In this document: in pieces, positions 38,697 to 47,556 of the stretch | How positions within the stretch are numbered: the first letter of the stretch is position 1 | Layout of the letters: the number at the start of each line of letters is the position of its first letter | Assembly: GCF_012926505.1 (NCBI RefSeq) | Contig: NZ_JABBNT010000005.1 | Location: 460,295-524,294 of the forward strand | Source of the DNA: Pacificispira spongiicola | GTDB taxonomy: Bacteria > Pseudomonadota > Alphaproteobacteria > UBA8366 > Aestuariispiraceae | Length of the DNA: 64,000 bases | Direction: 5' to 3' | Made by a program: the position numbers and the translations under genes | Notes under the pieces: model-generated | Told to the model about the DNA's origin: nothing | Database searches by the model: none | The model's input: the letters and a program-made list of their open reading frames with translations, nothing else

Positions 38697-38781
38697 GACC
38701 CAAGCTCCTATTTCTCGTTTTTGCAGTTCTTACTGGCTGCCTAGCGAGAGGGCTGGGTGACCGTTACGGCGGGCTTGATAG

Positions 38782-38796
38782 TGCGAATTACTCGCA
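38782..38796. promoter_or_regulatory. Possible Fur-type iron box upstream of the haem operon
   Basis: TGCGAAT-T-ACTCGCA is a 7-1-7 inverted repeat with six of seven arm positions paired. Its geometry and A+T-rich flanks resemble a Fur operator, and the position fits an iron-controlled promoter. Irr- or RirA-type boxes were not seen. Confidence 0.4.
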
Positions 38797-38872
38797 ATTG
38801 CAATATGTAAATTCAATAAAATCCCAACGGCCCCCGACAGGACCGTCCAGGAAACCCTCTGTTTCTATGGAA

Positions 38873-39211
38873 TTAATGGCCGACCGTTTGAGTCGTGATG
38901 ATGTCTTGAAGCGGGTCGAACTGGTCCGCATCCACCTTCATGAATGCGATGCACAGGACCATACCTTCCTCATCCGTGCCGACGACACGACTGGGGATAT
39001 CCAATGTCGTGAACTCGTCCGGCATCAGCGAGGCCATGACCTCATCCCCAACATCCAAGCCTTCCTGATCCGGATAGAAGCCGAAGCCACCGAGGCTCAG
39101 ATCAGTCAATCGTCCCTTGATCCCCCCGACTTCGGCGGGCAGACGCACTTTCACGCGCCGTTCCTTGCGGCGGTCGCCGGGTTTGATAATGCTGATAAGG
39201 CGACTGAACAT
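38873..39211 (-). CDS. PilZ domain protein
   Basis: This 112-residue protein is essentially one PilZ domain. The c-di-GMP-binding RxxxR motif (R14/R15 to R18/R19 in DRRKERR) and DLSLGG (37-42, the D/NxSxxG motif) are both intact, so nucleotide binding is likely. The ATG at 39211 follows AAAGGG. The output (motility, adhesion or secretion) cannot be inferred; neighbours are unrelated. Confidence 0.88.
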   Translation of the reverse strand: MFSRLISIIKPGDRRKERRVKVRLPAEVGGIKGRLTDLSLGGFGFYPDQEGLDVGDEVMASLMPDEFTTLDIPSRVVGTDEEGMVLCIAFMKVDADQFDPLQDIITTQTVGH

Positions 39212-39273
39212 GATTACCCTTTCACCCGAAACGCCCCCGTCCCATAGATGCAAGGATCAAGCCATATCCGTCG

Positions 39274-40551
39274 TTAGGCAAGCGCGTCTCTAAGCCGATA
39301 CCAGAACATTCCCAACGTCAGCAACGGCGTTCTGAACCGCCCGCCGGGGAAAACGGGATGTTTGAAACGCGTCATGACGTCGAACTTCTCCGCCTGACCG
39401 CGCAGGGTATCCGCCAATATCTTACCGCACATATTGCTAAGCGCCAGCCCATGCCCGGCATAGCCCTGTGCGAAATAGGTGTTCTTTCCGATCCGACCCA
39501 AATGCGGCAGCCGATCGACGGTAATCCCGATATGGCCGCCCCAGACATGATCGATCTGCACGCCTTTCAGCCTCGGGAACACCCGAAGCATACGCGGGCT
39601 GACAAAAGATCCCAAATCCTTCGGTTCAATCCCGGAATAGGTGGCGCGGCCGCCGAACAACATCCGCCGATCCGCGCTGAGGCGATAATAGTCAACGATG
39701 AAGTTGCAGTTCGCCACCGCATCGTCCTGCGGCAGGATGGCTTGCGCCTCGCTCTCGCTCAACGGTTCCGTGGCGATGATATAGCTGCCGACCGGCATGA
39801 TGCGGCGATACAGATACGGTTCCGTTTCACGCAGATAGGCGTTCCCGGCCAGGATCATGTGCTTCGCACGGACGACGCCCTTCGCGGTATGGATCGCGGG
39901 ACGGTCGCCGGTATTGAGTTTCGTCGCACGGCTGCGTTCGAAAATCTTCACCCCCGCCGCGCTCGCCGCCTTCGCCAAGCCCAGGCAAAAATTCAGGGGA
40001 TGCAGGTGCCCTGCCCGGCCTTCCCACAAGGCCCCGACATAGCGGTCGGACCCGATCCGCTGTTTGACGTCGCCACCGACCAGCAATTCGGTTTCCGTGT
40101 AACCGAATTTGGCGAATTCCTCCTGCATCTCATGCAGGTCGGACATTTGGCTTTTGCGCTCCGCAGCGTGCAGATAACCCCATTTCAGATCGCAATCGAT
40201 ACCGTATTTCTCCACCCGATCCTTGACCAGCTTCGACGCACCGTCGCCGATCTCCCAGGCCGTCTGCACATATTCCTCGCCGATCATCCGGCCGATCTGC
40301 GCCATGGACTTATTGAACCCGGTGCAAATCTGCCCACCGTTACGCCCGGACGCGCCGAAACCGACGGTCTCCGCCTCCACCACGGCGACGGAATACCCGG
40401 CTTCCGCCAGTTCCAAGGCAGCGGACAGGCCGGTATAGCCCGCGCCCAGGACGGCAACGTCCACCGTGACTTCCCCTTCCAGCGGGAAATGACTGGGCGC
40501 GTCATGGGCCGTGGCCCGATAATAGGAATGTGTCGCGTCAAACTTCGCCAT
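39274..40551 (-). CDS. puuB: FAD-dependent oxidoreductase, PuuB-type (gamma-glutamylputrescine oxidase)
   Basis: This 425-residue DAO-family flavoprotein has VAVLGAGYTGLSAALELAEAGY near residue 33 and GFGASGRNGGQICTGF near 67, both diagnostic of the PuuB group. It would oxidise gamma-glutamylputrescine to the aldehyde, giving ammonia and peroxide. The start (MAKFD at 40551; one codon earlier is also ATG) touches the puuA stop, so the two are coupled. Confidence 0.87.
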   Translation of the reverse strand: MAKFDATHSYYRATAHDAPSHFPLEGEVTVDVAVLGAGYTGLSAALELAEAGYSVAVVEAETVGFGASGRNGGQICTGFNKSMAQIGRMIGEEYVQTAWEIGDGASKLVKDRVEKYGIDCDLKWGYLHAAERKSQMSDLHEMQEEFAKFGYTETELLVGGDVKQRIGSDRYVGALWEGRAGHLHPLNFCLGLAKAASAAGVKIFERSRATKLNTGDRPAIHTAKGVVRAKHMILAGNAYLRETEPYLYRRIMPVGSYIIATEPLSESEAQAILPQDDAVANCNFIVDYYRLSADRRMLFGGRATYSGIEPKDLGSFVSPRMLRVFPRLKGVQIDHVWGGHIGITVDRLPHLGRIGKNTYFAQGYAGHGLALSNMCGKILADTLRGQAEKFDVMTRFKHPVFPGGRFRTPLLTLGMFWYRLRDALA

Positions 40552-40553
40552 CA

Positions 40554-41939
40554 TTACACCGTGCGCAGGTACCATTCATAATCCAGGGGCGGTATATGCG
40601 CCTGGAACGTATCGTTTTCAAAGCTGCGGGCAGCCGCATAGGTCTCGCAGTAATGGGCGCCCAGATATTTCGGCAGCACCGTGCTGTCGCCGAATTGATT
40701 GAGCGCCTGCCACCAGCGCAGCGGCAAATGCGTCACCGGCTTGTCGTAGGCATTGCCGCGTTCGATCGGCCCCGGATCGATCTTGTTGACCAGACCGTGA
40801 TGCACCCCGGCAAGGACGGCCGCCATCGTCAGATACGGGTTGGCATCGGCCCCGGCGACACGGTGTTCGACACGCATCCCTTTCGCATCCGCGCGCGGAA
40901 TACGCAAGGAGACAGTCCGGTTGTCGACGCCCCAAGCGGTATTGATCGGCGCATAGGAATTGGATTGGAACCGACGATAGGAATTCGCATTCGGCGCAAA
41001 GATGGCCATGCTGTCCGCCATGCTGGAGGCGAGACCGCCGATGGCGTGTTTCAGCGACGGCGCGACCGGCAGGCCAGTTTCCTGATCGTGTGCACCGGCG
41101 AAGATATTGTTGCCGTCCTTGTCAATCAGACTGAGGTGAATATGCATGCCGCAGCCCGCGCGTTCCGCGAACGGTTTCGCCATGAAGGTCGCGACCATGC
41201 CGTGCTTGCGCGCCACGCCCTTGATAATGCGCTTCAGCAGGATGGCATCGTCGCAGGCTTTGATCGGATCGTCGACGTGATGCAGGTTGATTTCATACTG
41301 GCCCGGCCCGTATTCCGCCGTCGCCGTATCGGCGGGCACGTCCTGCGCCACGCAGGCGTCTTCGACATCTGTCAGGAAATCCTCGAACTCGTACAGTTCC
41401 TCAATGCCATAGACCTGTGTCGTCGTTTGCGGCTGTCCCGTCGCGGGGGACGCGGCGGTCGACGGACGCCCCTGTTCGTCCAGGCGGGCATCCAGCAGAT
41501 AGAATTCCAGTTCGATCGCGGTCACCGGCGTATAGCCCATATCGACCAGCGGCTGGGCGGCGCGCGCCAGGATATAGCGCGGATCGGCAAAGAACGGATC
41601 GCCGTCGCGCGTCACCATGGACGCGATGACCTGCGCCGTCGGCGCATTCGCCCAGGGAACGGGTTTCAGCGTTCCGGCCACGCCCAGGCAGTTGAAATCC
41701 GGATCGCCGTCGCGCGTCCCATAATGGATCGTTTCGCAGTTCCGGCCCGTCGCATCCAAAAGATAGGTAGACCCCGGCAGGGCCACGCCGCCTTCATGCA
41801 ATTTGTCGATCGCCTCGACCCCGATCCGCTTGCCGCGCAGGATGCCGCACATATCGGGGAGGAGCATATCCACCCCCTTCAAGTTCGGATTAGCCTTCAC
41901 AAAGGCGTCAACTTCTTGCTTACTCAACCAATCGGTCAT
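40554..41939 (-). CDS. puuA: Glutamine synthetase family, gamma-glutamylputrescine synthetase (copy 1)
   Basis: This 461-residue GS-III/PuuA-type ligase has the metal-site helix ELEFYLLD near 143, the GPGQYEINLHHVDDP segment near 210, FMAKPFAERAGCGMHIHLSL near 248 and NSYRRF near 315. It would join glutamate to putrescine or another amine with ATP. It is coupled to puuB and is divergent from a second copy with a 255-bp gap. The first palindrome GTGATCAC lies at its start. Confidence 0.87.
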   Translation of the reverse strand: MTDWLSKQEVDAFVKANPNLKGVDMLLPDMCGILRGKRIGVEAIDKLHEGGVALPGSTYLLDATGRNCETIHYGTRDGDPDFNCLGVAGTLKPVPWANAPTAQVIASMVTRDGDPFFADPRYILARAAQPLVDMGYTPVTAIELEFYLLDARLDEQGRPSTAASPATGQPQTTTQVYGIEELYEFEDFLTDVEDACVAQDVPADTATAEYGPGQYEINLHHVDDPIKACDDAILLKRIIKGVARKHGMVATFMAKPFAERAGCGMHIHLSLIDKDGNNIFAGAHDQETGLPVAPSLKHAIGGLASSMADSMAIFAPNANSYRRFQSNSYAPINTAWGVDNRTVSLRIPRADAKGMRVEHRVAGADANPYLTMAAVLAGVHHGLVNKIDPGPIERGNAYDKPVTHLPLRWWQALNQFGDSTVLPKYLGAHYCETYAAARSFENDTFQAHIPPLDYEWYLRTV

Positions 41940-42194
41940 CCGTGATCACCGTTTCTGAATTTTTCCGCCGACCCCCGTCGGCGCAATATGGCAACCGGGT
42001 GGCTGAAGAGGAGGTTTAAAGATCAAACGCCGATTAGCGCTTGCGGTCTCGTAAGACTATAAGGCATAAAAAATGTGATCACAATCTTTGGAGCCGCGCT
42101 GTCCTGGTGCGGAAGGGGAACCAAGAAATCCGACCGTCGCGAGGACGGATCGGGACCTTCCGGGGGATTTAAGACGCGGCCGGTGAGGCTTCAC
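41940..42194. promoter_or_regulatory. Divergent control region of the two puuA genes, with two GTGATCAC palindromes
   Basis: The gap holds the palindrome GTGATCAC twice, at 41942-41949 and 42075-42082, the second extended to TGTGATCACA. Each lies near one of the two divergent starts. The regulator is not identified; E. coli PuuR sites look different. A short GC-rich repeat CCGACCCCCGTCGG near 41970 could form a hairpin. Confidence 0.4.
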
Positions 42195-43538
42195 GTGACC
42201 AATCTGAACGAATGGGTAGCCACTCGCAATATCGACGAGGTGGAATGCCTTGTCCCCGACATGTCCGGCATCGCGCGCGGCAAGATCCTGCCCGCCAATA
42301 AATTCCTGAAAGGCCTGGAAGACCGCGGCATGCGGATTCCGGAATGCATTTTCATCCAGACGGTGACCGGCGAATTCGTCTGGGATACCGACGTCGTGTC
42401 GGATACCAACCGGGACATCGCCATGGTGCCGGACGCGAATACGATTCGCCTCGTCCCCTGGTATCCAGAACCGGTCGCACAGGTCGTCTGCGACGTTTAT
42501 CATCTGGACGGAACGCCGGTGGATATCGCCCCGCGCCAAGTCTTGCGTCGAATATTGGATTTGTATGCGAAGAAAGGCCTGAAGCCGATCGTCGCGCCGG
42601 AACTCGAATTCTATTTCGTGAAAAAGAACCTGGACCCCGATTATCCGCTGGAGCCGCCGATCGGCATGTCCGGGCGTCAGGAATCGGGCCGTCAGGCTTA
42701 TGGGATCGAGGCCGCGAACGAATTCGACCCGATTGTCGAGGATATCTACGACTTCTGCGACGCCGCCAATCTTGACGTCGACACCATGGCGCACGAAGCC
42801 GGCGCGGCGCAAATGGAAATCAACTTCAATCACGGCGATCCGCTGGAGCTGGCGGACCAGGTCTTCATGTTCAAGCGCGTCGTCCGTCAGGCGGCGTTGA
42901 AGCATGACATGTACGCCACCTTCATGGCGAAACCGCATCAGAACCAGCCGGGTTCCTCCATGCATATTCACCAGTCGCTGGTCGATATGTATACGGGCAA
43001 GAACGTGTTTTCGACCAAGACCGGCAAGGATTCGAAAACGCTGTTGAACTATATCGGCGGCTTGCAGCGCTATATGCCCGCGGCGATGCCGCTGGTGGCG
43101 CCGAACGTCAACAGTTACCGCCGGATCGCCCGTTATTCCGATGCGCCGATCAACGTGCATTGGGGCCATGACAACCGGACATGCGGCCTGCGCGTCCCGG
43201 ATTCGGAACCGGAGGCCCGCCGCATCGAAAACCGTCTCGCCGGATCGGACGCCAACCCGTATCTGGCACTGGCGGCGACGCTGGCCTGCGGTTATCTCGG
43301 CATGAAGGAAAAGATCAGCCCGTCCAACCCGGTGGAGGGCGATGCCTATCGATTTGCCTTCGGCCTGCCGCGGCACCAGGGCGACGCGCTGAACAAGCTG
43401 AACTATGCCAAGCCGTTGAAGGACACGCTGGGCGAATTGTTCGCCAAGGCCTACATGGACACCAAGAACTACGAATACGACCTGTATCAGCAAGTGATCA
43501 GTTCCTGGGAACGCGAAAACCTGCTGCTGAATGTCTAA
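42195..43538 (+). CDS. Glutamine synthetase family, PuuA-type gamma-glutamyl-amine ligase (copy 2)
   Basis: This 447-residue ligase has ELEFYFVKK near 135, AGAAQMEINFNHGDPL near 205, FMAKPHQNQPGSSMHIHQSL near 245 and NSYRRI near 305. It is clearly diverged from copy 1, so the two probably use different amines. The GTG at 42195 is chosen because GGTGAGG lies six bases upstream and it gives the family length; the frame back to 42075 adds 40 non-conserved residues. Two more genes follow in the same direction, the first 18 bp downstream. Confidence 0.85.
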   Translation: MTNLNEWVATRNIDEVECLVPDMSGIARGKILPANKFLKGLEDRGMRIPECIFIQTVTGEFVWDTDVVSDTNRDIAMVPDANTIRLVPWYPEPVAQVVCDVYHLDGTPVDIAPRQVLRRILDLYAKKGLKPIVAPELEFYFVKKNLDPDYPLEPPIGMSGRQESGRQAYGIEAANEFDPIVEDIYDFCDAANLDVDTMAHEAGAAQMEINFNHGDPLELADQVFMFKRVVRQAALKHDMYATFMAKPHQNQPGSSMHIHQSLVDMYTGKNVFSTKTGKDSKTLLNYIGGLQRYMPAAMPLVAPNVNSYRRIARYSDAPINVHWGHDNRTCGLRVPDSEPEARRIENRLAGSDANPYLALAATLACGYLGMKEKISPSNPVEGDAYRFAFGLPRHQGDALNKLNYAKPLKDTLGELFAKAYMDTKNYEYDLYQQVISSWERENLLLNV

Positions 43539-43556
43539 GGGGAGTTGGGAGCGCCC

Positions 43557-44519
43557 GTGTCTCTTTCCATCCAATGGGATGTCCTGACGGCCAAGACCTG
43601 GCACCTGAAGGACGAGACAGGCGTTCCCCTCAACCTGCTGCAAAGCAAGGACTACGCCGCCGCCCACTGCGCCGCGACGAAGCAAATATGCCGCCTTGGG
43701 CGTCTGTCCTGGGATGGCGTTCCTGCCGGGTTCGTGCAGCTATATGAAACCGGGGCCCTGGGCGGGGCGCTGCACACCGTGACCCTGGACCGTGGCCCGG
43801 TCTGGTATTACGGATTCGGCACCGCTGGGCAGAACGCGGCCTTCTTCCAGGCCTTCGCCGACCTTTACCCTCGCCGCCTGGGCCGTATGCGCCGGATCAT
43901 CCCGGAATTGGAAGATACCCAAGCGAACAGGGCCATGCTCGACTCCCTGGGCTACAAGCGGAAGGCGGGACCCGGCTACAAAACGCTGCTGCTGGACCTG
44001 ACGCAGGATCTGGAAGATATCCGTGCGGGAATGCGGAAAAGCTGGCGTGCGACATTGAAGAAGGCGGAGTCCCGCAGCCCCGCGCCGGACTTGGTCTGGG
44101 ACGATAATGCGAAGCCGCTCGCCCCCTTCGCCGGAATTTATATGCATGACCGGAAGCAGAAAGGATATAGCGGCCCCTCCCCGGATTTGCTGCAGGCGTT
44201 CGGGCGCAGTTTCGGCGTAACCGGGACCATGCCCATCGGCCTTGCCATGCTGGACGGCAGGCCCGCCGCGGGTGTCCTGATCCTCCGCCACGGCAGCGCC
44301 GCGACTTATCAAGTCGGCTGGACCCTGCCGGAAGGTCGCGATATCCAGGGGCACCACCTGCTGCTGTGGGATGCAATCCAGCGGATGAAGGCAGACGGCG
44401 TCGCCTTGTTCGACCTGGGCGGCATCAATGAGACGGAGGCTGGCGGCGTCACCGATTTCAAACGCGGTCTGGCCGGAAAGCAGGCCCGCGAACTAACTCT
44501 TGCGGGGTTCTATACATGA
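43557..44519 (+). CDS. FemAB/GNAT-like acyltransferase
   Basis: This 320-residue protein resembles the FemAB/BioF2-like acyltransferases with two GNAT-fold halves: GPVWYYGF near residue 80, the MRKSWRATLKKAE segment near 160 that is typical of FemX-like proteins, and the C-terminal LLLWDAIQRMKADGVALFDLGGIN followed by FKRGLAG. Such proteins transfer an amino acid from tRNA, or an acyl group, to an amine. The substrate here is unknown. The GTG at 43557 has GGGAG six bases upstream; a TTG at 43545 is the alternative. It lies 18 bp after the ligase and overlaps the next gene by four bases. Confidence 0.7.
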   Translation: MSLSIQWDVLTAKTWHLKDETGVPLNLLQSKDYAAAHCAATKQICRLGRLSWDGVPAGFVQLYETGALGGALHTVTLDRGPVWYYGFGTAGQNAAFFQAFADLYPRRLGRMRRIIPELEDTQANRAMLDSLGYKRKAGPGYKTLLLDLTQDLEDIRAGMRKSWRATLKKAESRSPAPDLVWDDNAKPLAPFAGIYMHDRKQKGYSGPSPDLLQAFGRSFGVTGTMPIGLAMLDGRPAAGVLILRHGSAATYQVGWTLPEGRDIQGHHLLLWDAIQRMKADGVALFDLGGINETEAGGVTDFKRGLAGKQARELTLAGFYT

Positions 44520-45016
44520 CCGTCCGACCGATTCTGCGTTATCCCGATCCCGGCCTACGTCAACCCGCGCAGCCCGTTGAGACCTTCGACGCCTCCATCA
44601 CCGACCTGATCGCGGATTTGACGGACACCCTGCGCAGCGTGTCCGGCATCGGCATCACCGCGCCGCATATCGGCGTATCTTTACGCGTCTATATCCTGAA
44701 CATGCCGGGCGAGAACCGCATCCGCCCCTATATCAACCCCCGCATCACCTGGATGTCGGAGACCCTGAACCGTCATGAGGAAGGCAGCGTGTCCATGCCC
44801 GGCGTCACGGATACGCTGGAACGATCCGCCGAAATCCGCCTGTCCTATCAGGATGCGACGGGGCAGGAATGGGAGGAAACGGCGGAGGATTTCCTGGCGG
44901 TCTGCCACCAGCACGAAATCGACCAATTGGACGGCGTCTTCTGGATTCAACGCCTGTCGAAACTGAAACGGGACCGGCTTGTGAAGCGGTTCTCGAAGCT
45001 GGCCCCCACTCGTTAA
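44516..45016 (+). CDS. Peptide deformylase-like protein with altered active site
   Basis: This 166-residue protein has the length and fold pattern of peptide deformylase (RYPDPGLRQPAQPV near the start). All three signature motifs are changed: motif I reads GIGITAPHIG with His51 where Gln is usual, motif II reads EGSVS with Ser91 in place of the metal-binding Cys, and motif III reads HEIDQ with Gln137 in place of the second metal-binding His. Glu134 and His133 remain. It is therefore unlikely to be a standard deformylase; it could bind metal differently, act on another amide, or be a non-catalytic binding protein. It is coupled (ATGA) to the FemAB-like gene. Confidence 0.82.
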   Translation: MTVRPILRYPDPGLRQPAQPVETFDASITDLIADLTDTLRSVSGIGITAPHIGVSLRVYILNMPGENRIRPYINPRITWMSETLNRHEEGSVSMPGVTDTLERSAEIRLSYQDATGQEWEETAEDFLAVCHQHEIDQLDGVFWIQRLSKLKRDRLVKRFSKLAPTR

Positions 45017-45024
45017 GCGTCTCG

Positions 45025-46260
45025 TTAAGCGGCTTCACCGACCTGATTGTGGACGCGCCGGATCAGGTTGGCGAGGCGTTCGATCCCGTCGCGAATCCGT
45101 TCCGGCGACCCGGCGGAGAAGCTGAGCCGGCAGGTATTCGTACCCGACTTGTCGCAGAAGAAGGCCTGTCCGGGCACGAAGGCGACCTTTTCCGCCTCCA
45201 GCGCCTGTTCCAGCAGGGCACGGGCATCGAACCCTTCCGGCAGGGTCAGCCAGACGTACATGCCGCCTTCCGGGCGGGTGAAGGTTACGTTTCCGGGCAT
45301 GAAGTCGGTCAGCGCCGACACCATCGCATCCCGTTTCGCGCGATAGACCCGCCGCACCGTCCCCAGGTGACCGGGGAAGGCTTTCTTCGCGGCGCGCAGG
45401 GCAACCGCCTGATTGACGGTGGAGACGTGCAGGTTGCTGGCCTGCATCATCAGGACCATCCGGTCGATCAGCGGACGCGGCGCGGTGAGCCAGCCGATGC
45501 GCATCGCGGGAACCAGTGTCTTGGAGAAAGTGCCCAACTGGATGACGGTCCCGGCATCCGCGCTATCCGCCCCTTCCCCATCCAGGGCCAGCAGCGACGG
45601 CAACGCCGCCCCGTCATAGGACAGTTTGCAATAGGCCGCATCTTCGATCAGCAACGCGCCATAGCGCTGCGCCAGCGCCAGCACGTCGCGGCGCCGTTGC
45701 AGCGAATAGCGCAGACCCGTCGGGTTCTGGAAATCGGGCTGCAGATAGGCAAGCCGCGCACCGCCCTGGAACGCCGCTTCCATTTCCGCCAGGAGCGGCC
45801 CTTCCGCATCCATGCCGACACCGACATAGGCCGGGGAGCGGCAGGCGAAGGCCTGCATCGCGCCCAGATAGCTGGGCTTTTCCACAATCAACTGCGTCCC
45901 CGGCGACAGCAGCAGTCGCGCCAGCAAATCCAGGCCCTGCTGCGCCCCATTGGTGATCAGGATATTGTCGATGGATCGCTTCGCGCCATCTCCCGCCATA
46001 TCGTCGGCAATCCAAGAGCGCAGGTCCGGCAACCCCTCACTGATCGAATATTGCAGCGCCGACCGGCCCGCGGCTTCGTCCGCCATCAATTCGGCATAGA
46101 CGGCGCGGAACTCGCTCAACGGAAACAACGTGGCGTCGGGGACCCCACCGGCAAAGGAAATAACCTCCGGTCGCTCCGCCACTTTCAACAGGTCGCGGAT
46201 TTCAGAGGCCGTCAAAGCCCGGGCGTCTTCAGCAATGAACGAGGTCCAATCGGCACGCAT
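45025..46260 (-). CDS. PLP-dependent class I/II aminotransferase
   Basis: This 411-residue fold-type I enzyme has the substrate loop ISFAGGVPD, the NGAQQGLDLLARLL cofactor segment, QPDFQNPTGL, and the Schiff-base lysine in GTFSKTLVPAMRIGW. It resembles the LysN/MocR-type aminotransferases such as 2-aminoadipate transaminase. The amino donor cannot be read from sequence. The start at 46260 (MRADWTSF) is preferred; one at 46284 is possible. It is convergent with the deformylase-like gene, eight bp apart. Confidence 0.82.
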   Translation of the reverse strand: MRADWTSFIAEDARALTASEIRDLLKVAERPEVISFAGGVPDATLFPLSEFRAVYAELMADEAAGRSALQYSISEGLPDLRSWIADDMAGDGAKRSIDNILITNGAQQGLDLLARLLLSPGTQLIVEKPSYLGAMQAFACRSPAYVGVGMDAEGPLLAEMEAAFQGGARLAYLQPDFQNPTGLRYSLQRRRDVLALAQRYGALLIEDAAYCKLSYDGAALPSLLALDGEGADSADAGTVIQLGTFSKTLVPAMRIGWLTAPRPLIDRMVLMMQASNLHVSTVNQAVALRAAKKAFPGHLGTVRRVYRAKRDAMVSALTDFMPGNVTFTRPEGGMYVWLTLPEGFDARALLEQALEAEKVAFVPGQAFFCDKSGTNTCRLSFSAGSPERIRDGIERLANLIRRVHNQVGEAA

Positions 46261-46497
46261 GGTTGTTTCGATCCCCAGAAGCATAATAGGTCAACATCAC
46301 TGCCCTTATATCGCGCCACACACGACAAACATCAAGAATATTTTTTTGTGGGCCTCTATTTTGAAATAAAATTACCATCACATTTTTTAATCACGTATTT
46401 GTTCCGCTGACCGCAAGGACTGACGACCGGGGCACCTGTTGTCCGGTGGAGCCTGATACGCCAAGAATGCATGGAAACATTTGGGAAAAGCTGTCGT

Positions 46498-47118
46498 ATG
46501 ACCATCGAAACTTGGCTCGCCTTCACGTCCGCCTGCATCGTCCTGACGCTTATCCCGGGACCGAGCGTCCTGCTCGTGATCGGACAGTCCATCACGCGGG
46601 GGAAACGCGCGGCCATGATGTGCATCCTTGGAGACGTCCTCGGCGGCATCGTCCTGATGGGACTGTCCTTCGCCGGTGTCGGGGCCATACTGGCGGCCTC
46701 CGCCGCGCTGTTCCAAATCGTGAAATGGGCGGGCGTCGTCTATTTGGCCTATTTGGGATATCGCCAGATTGCGGAAGCACGGCGCGACACCGAGACACAG
46801 GAAACGGCGCCTCTCGTCACATCATCCTGGGGCAGTTTCTGGGCCGGTACGGTGACGGCGATCCTCAACCCCAAGGCAATCGTCTTCTATATGGCGTTCC
46901 TGGCGCAGTTCATCGATCCGGCAAAAGAACTATTGCCGCAACTGACAATCCTGACAGTCACATCGACACTGGTCGTCATGGTTCTATTAGGGGCCTACGC
47001 AATGATCGCCGCCCGCGCCCGCCAAACGTTTCGCAGCCATCGCGCCCGGCGGCGCATGGGCTATACCGGCGGCACATTCATGATCGGCGGCAGCGTGCTA
47101 ATAGCCACAACCCGATAG
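46498..47118 (+). CDS. LysE family amino-acid exporter
   Basis: This 206-residue membrane protein has about six transmembrane helices, with LIPGPSVLLVIGQSITRGKRAA in the first two and the conserved NPKAIVFYMAF in the fourth. LysE/RhtB proteins export amino acids. The ATG at 46498 is preferred over one nine codons upstream because the first helix starts there. The 213-bp upstream gap, shared with the divergent aminotransferase, is strongly A+T-rich and carries both promoters. Confidence 0.88.
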   Translation: MTIETWLAFTSACIVLTLIPGPSVLLVIGQSITRGKRAAMMCILGDVLGGIVLMGLSFAGVGAILAASAALFQIVKWAGVVYLAYLGYRQIAEARRDTETQETAPLVTSSWGSFWAGTVTAILNPKAIVFYMAFLAQFIDPAKELLPQLTILTVTSTLVVMVLLGAYAMIAARARQTFRSHRARRRMGYTGGTFMIGGSVLIATTR

Positions 47119-47144
47119 AACCGACAAAATTTGTAAGGGGGAAG

Positions 47145-47221
47145 TGGTGCCCAGGGACGGAGTCGAACCGCCGACACTGCGATTTTCAATCGCATGCTCT
47201 ACCAACTGAGCTACCTGGGCA
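47145..47221 (-). tRNA. tRNA-Phe (GAA)
   Basis: The minus-strand sequence folds into a complete cloverleaf with acceptor stem TGCCCAG/CTGGGCA, D-arm AGCTCAGTTGGTAGAGC, anticodon stem GCGAT/ATCGC and T-arm GGTTCGACTCC. The anticodon GAA is at 47185-47187. The 3' CCA is encoded. It lies downstream of yacG, as in many alphaproteobacteria. Confidence 0.97.
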
Positions 47222-47288
47222 CAGGCTCCACAGTGGACGGCGTTCCGTCCAGAGCGACGCCTGTTTATGGGATACGAACGCGTCTGAC

Positions 47289-47306
47289 AAGTCCTGTTTA
47301 GGACTT
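47289..47306. terminator. Short hairpin between tRNA-Phe and yacG
   Basis: A 7-bp stem AAGTCCT/AGGACTT with loop GTTT lies in the 109-bp gap downstream of yacG. On either strand it is followed by only a poor T-run, so it is a weak terminator or processing signal. Confidence 0.35.
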
Positions 47307-47330
47307 TGTTACGGAATTTTATCGCCGCTT

Positions 47331-47555
47331 CTAAACGTCTTCGTCATCCGACCGCGACCGCCGGACGGAGTCCATCTGATCCTCCGGTCCTTCGTCCGTT
47401 TCGATGCGATAGGCCTCCCCCAGCCAGCGGTTCAGATCGACCTGCTTGCAGCGCGTCGAACAGAACGGTTTCAGCGTCGGCTCCGTCGGCTTGCCGCAGA
47501 TCGGGCATTTTGGCTTCTTGCGCTGGGTGATGCTCGTCCGGTCGGGGTCCAACAT
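47331..47555 (-). CDS. yacG: Zinc-binding DNA gyrase inhibitor YacG
   Basis: This 74-residue protein has the four-cysteine zinc finger CPIC (17-20) and CSTRC (32-36) followed by DLNRWLGEAYRI, the YacG signature. It binds GyrB and inhibits gyrase. The start at 47555 lies one base after the ribonuclease stop, so the genes are coupled. The acidic C-terminal tail is variable in the family. Confidence 0.9.
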   Translation of the reverse strand: MLDPDRTSITQRKKPKCPICGKPTEPTLKPFCSTRCKQVDLNRWLGEAYRIETDEGPEDQMDSVRRSRSDDEDV

Positions 47556-47556
47556 C

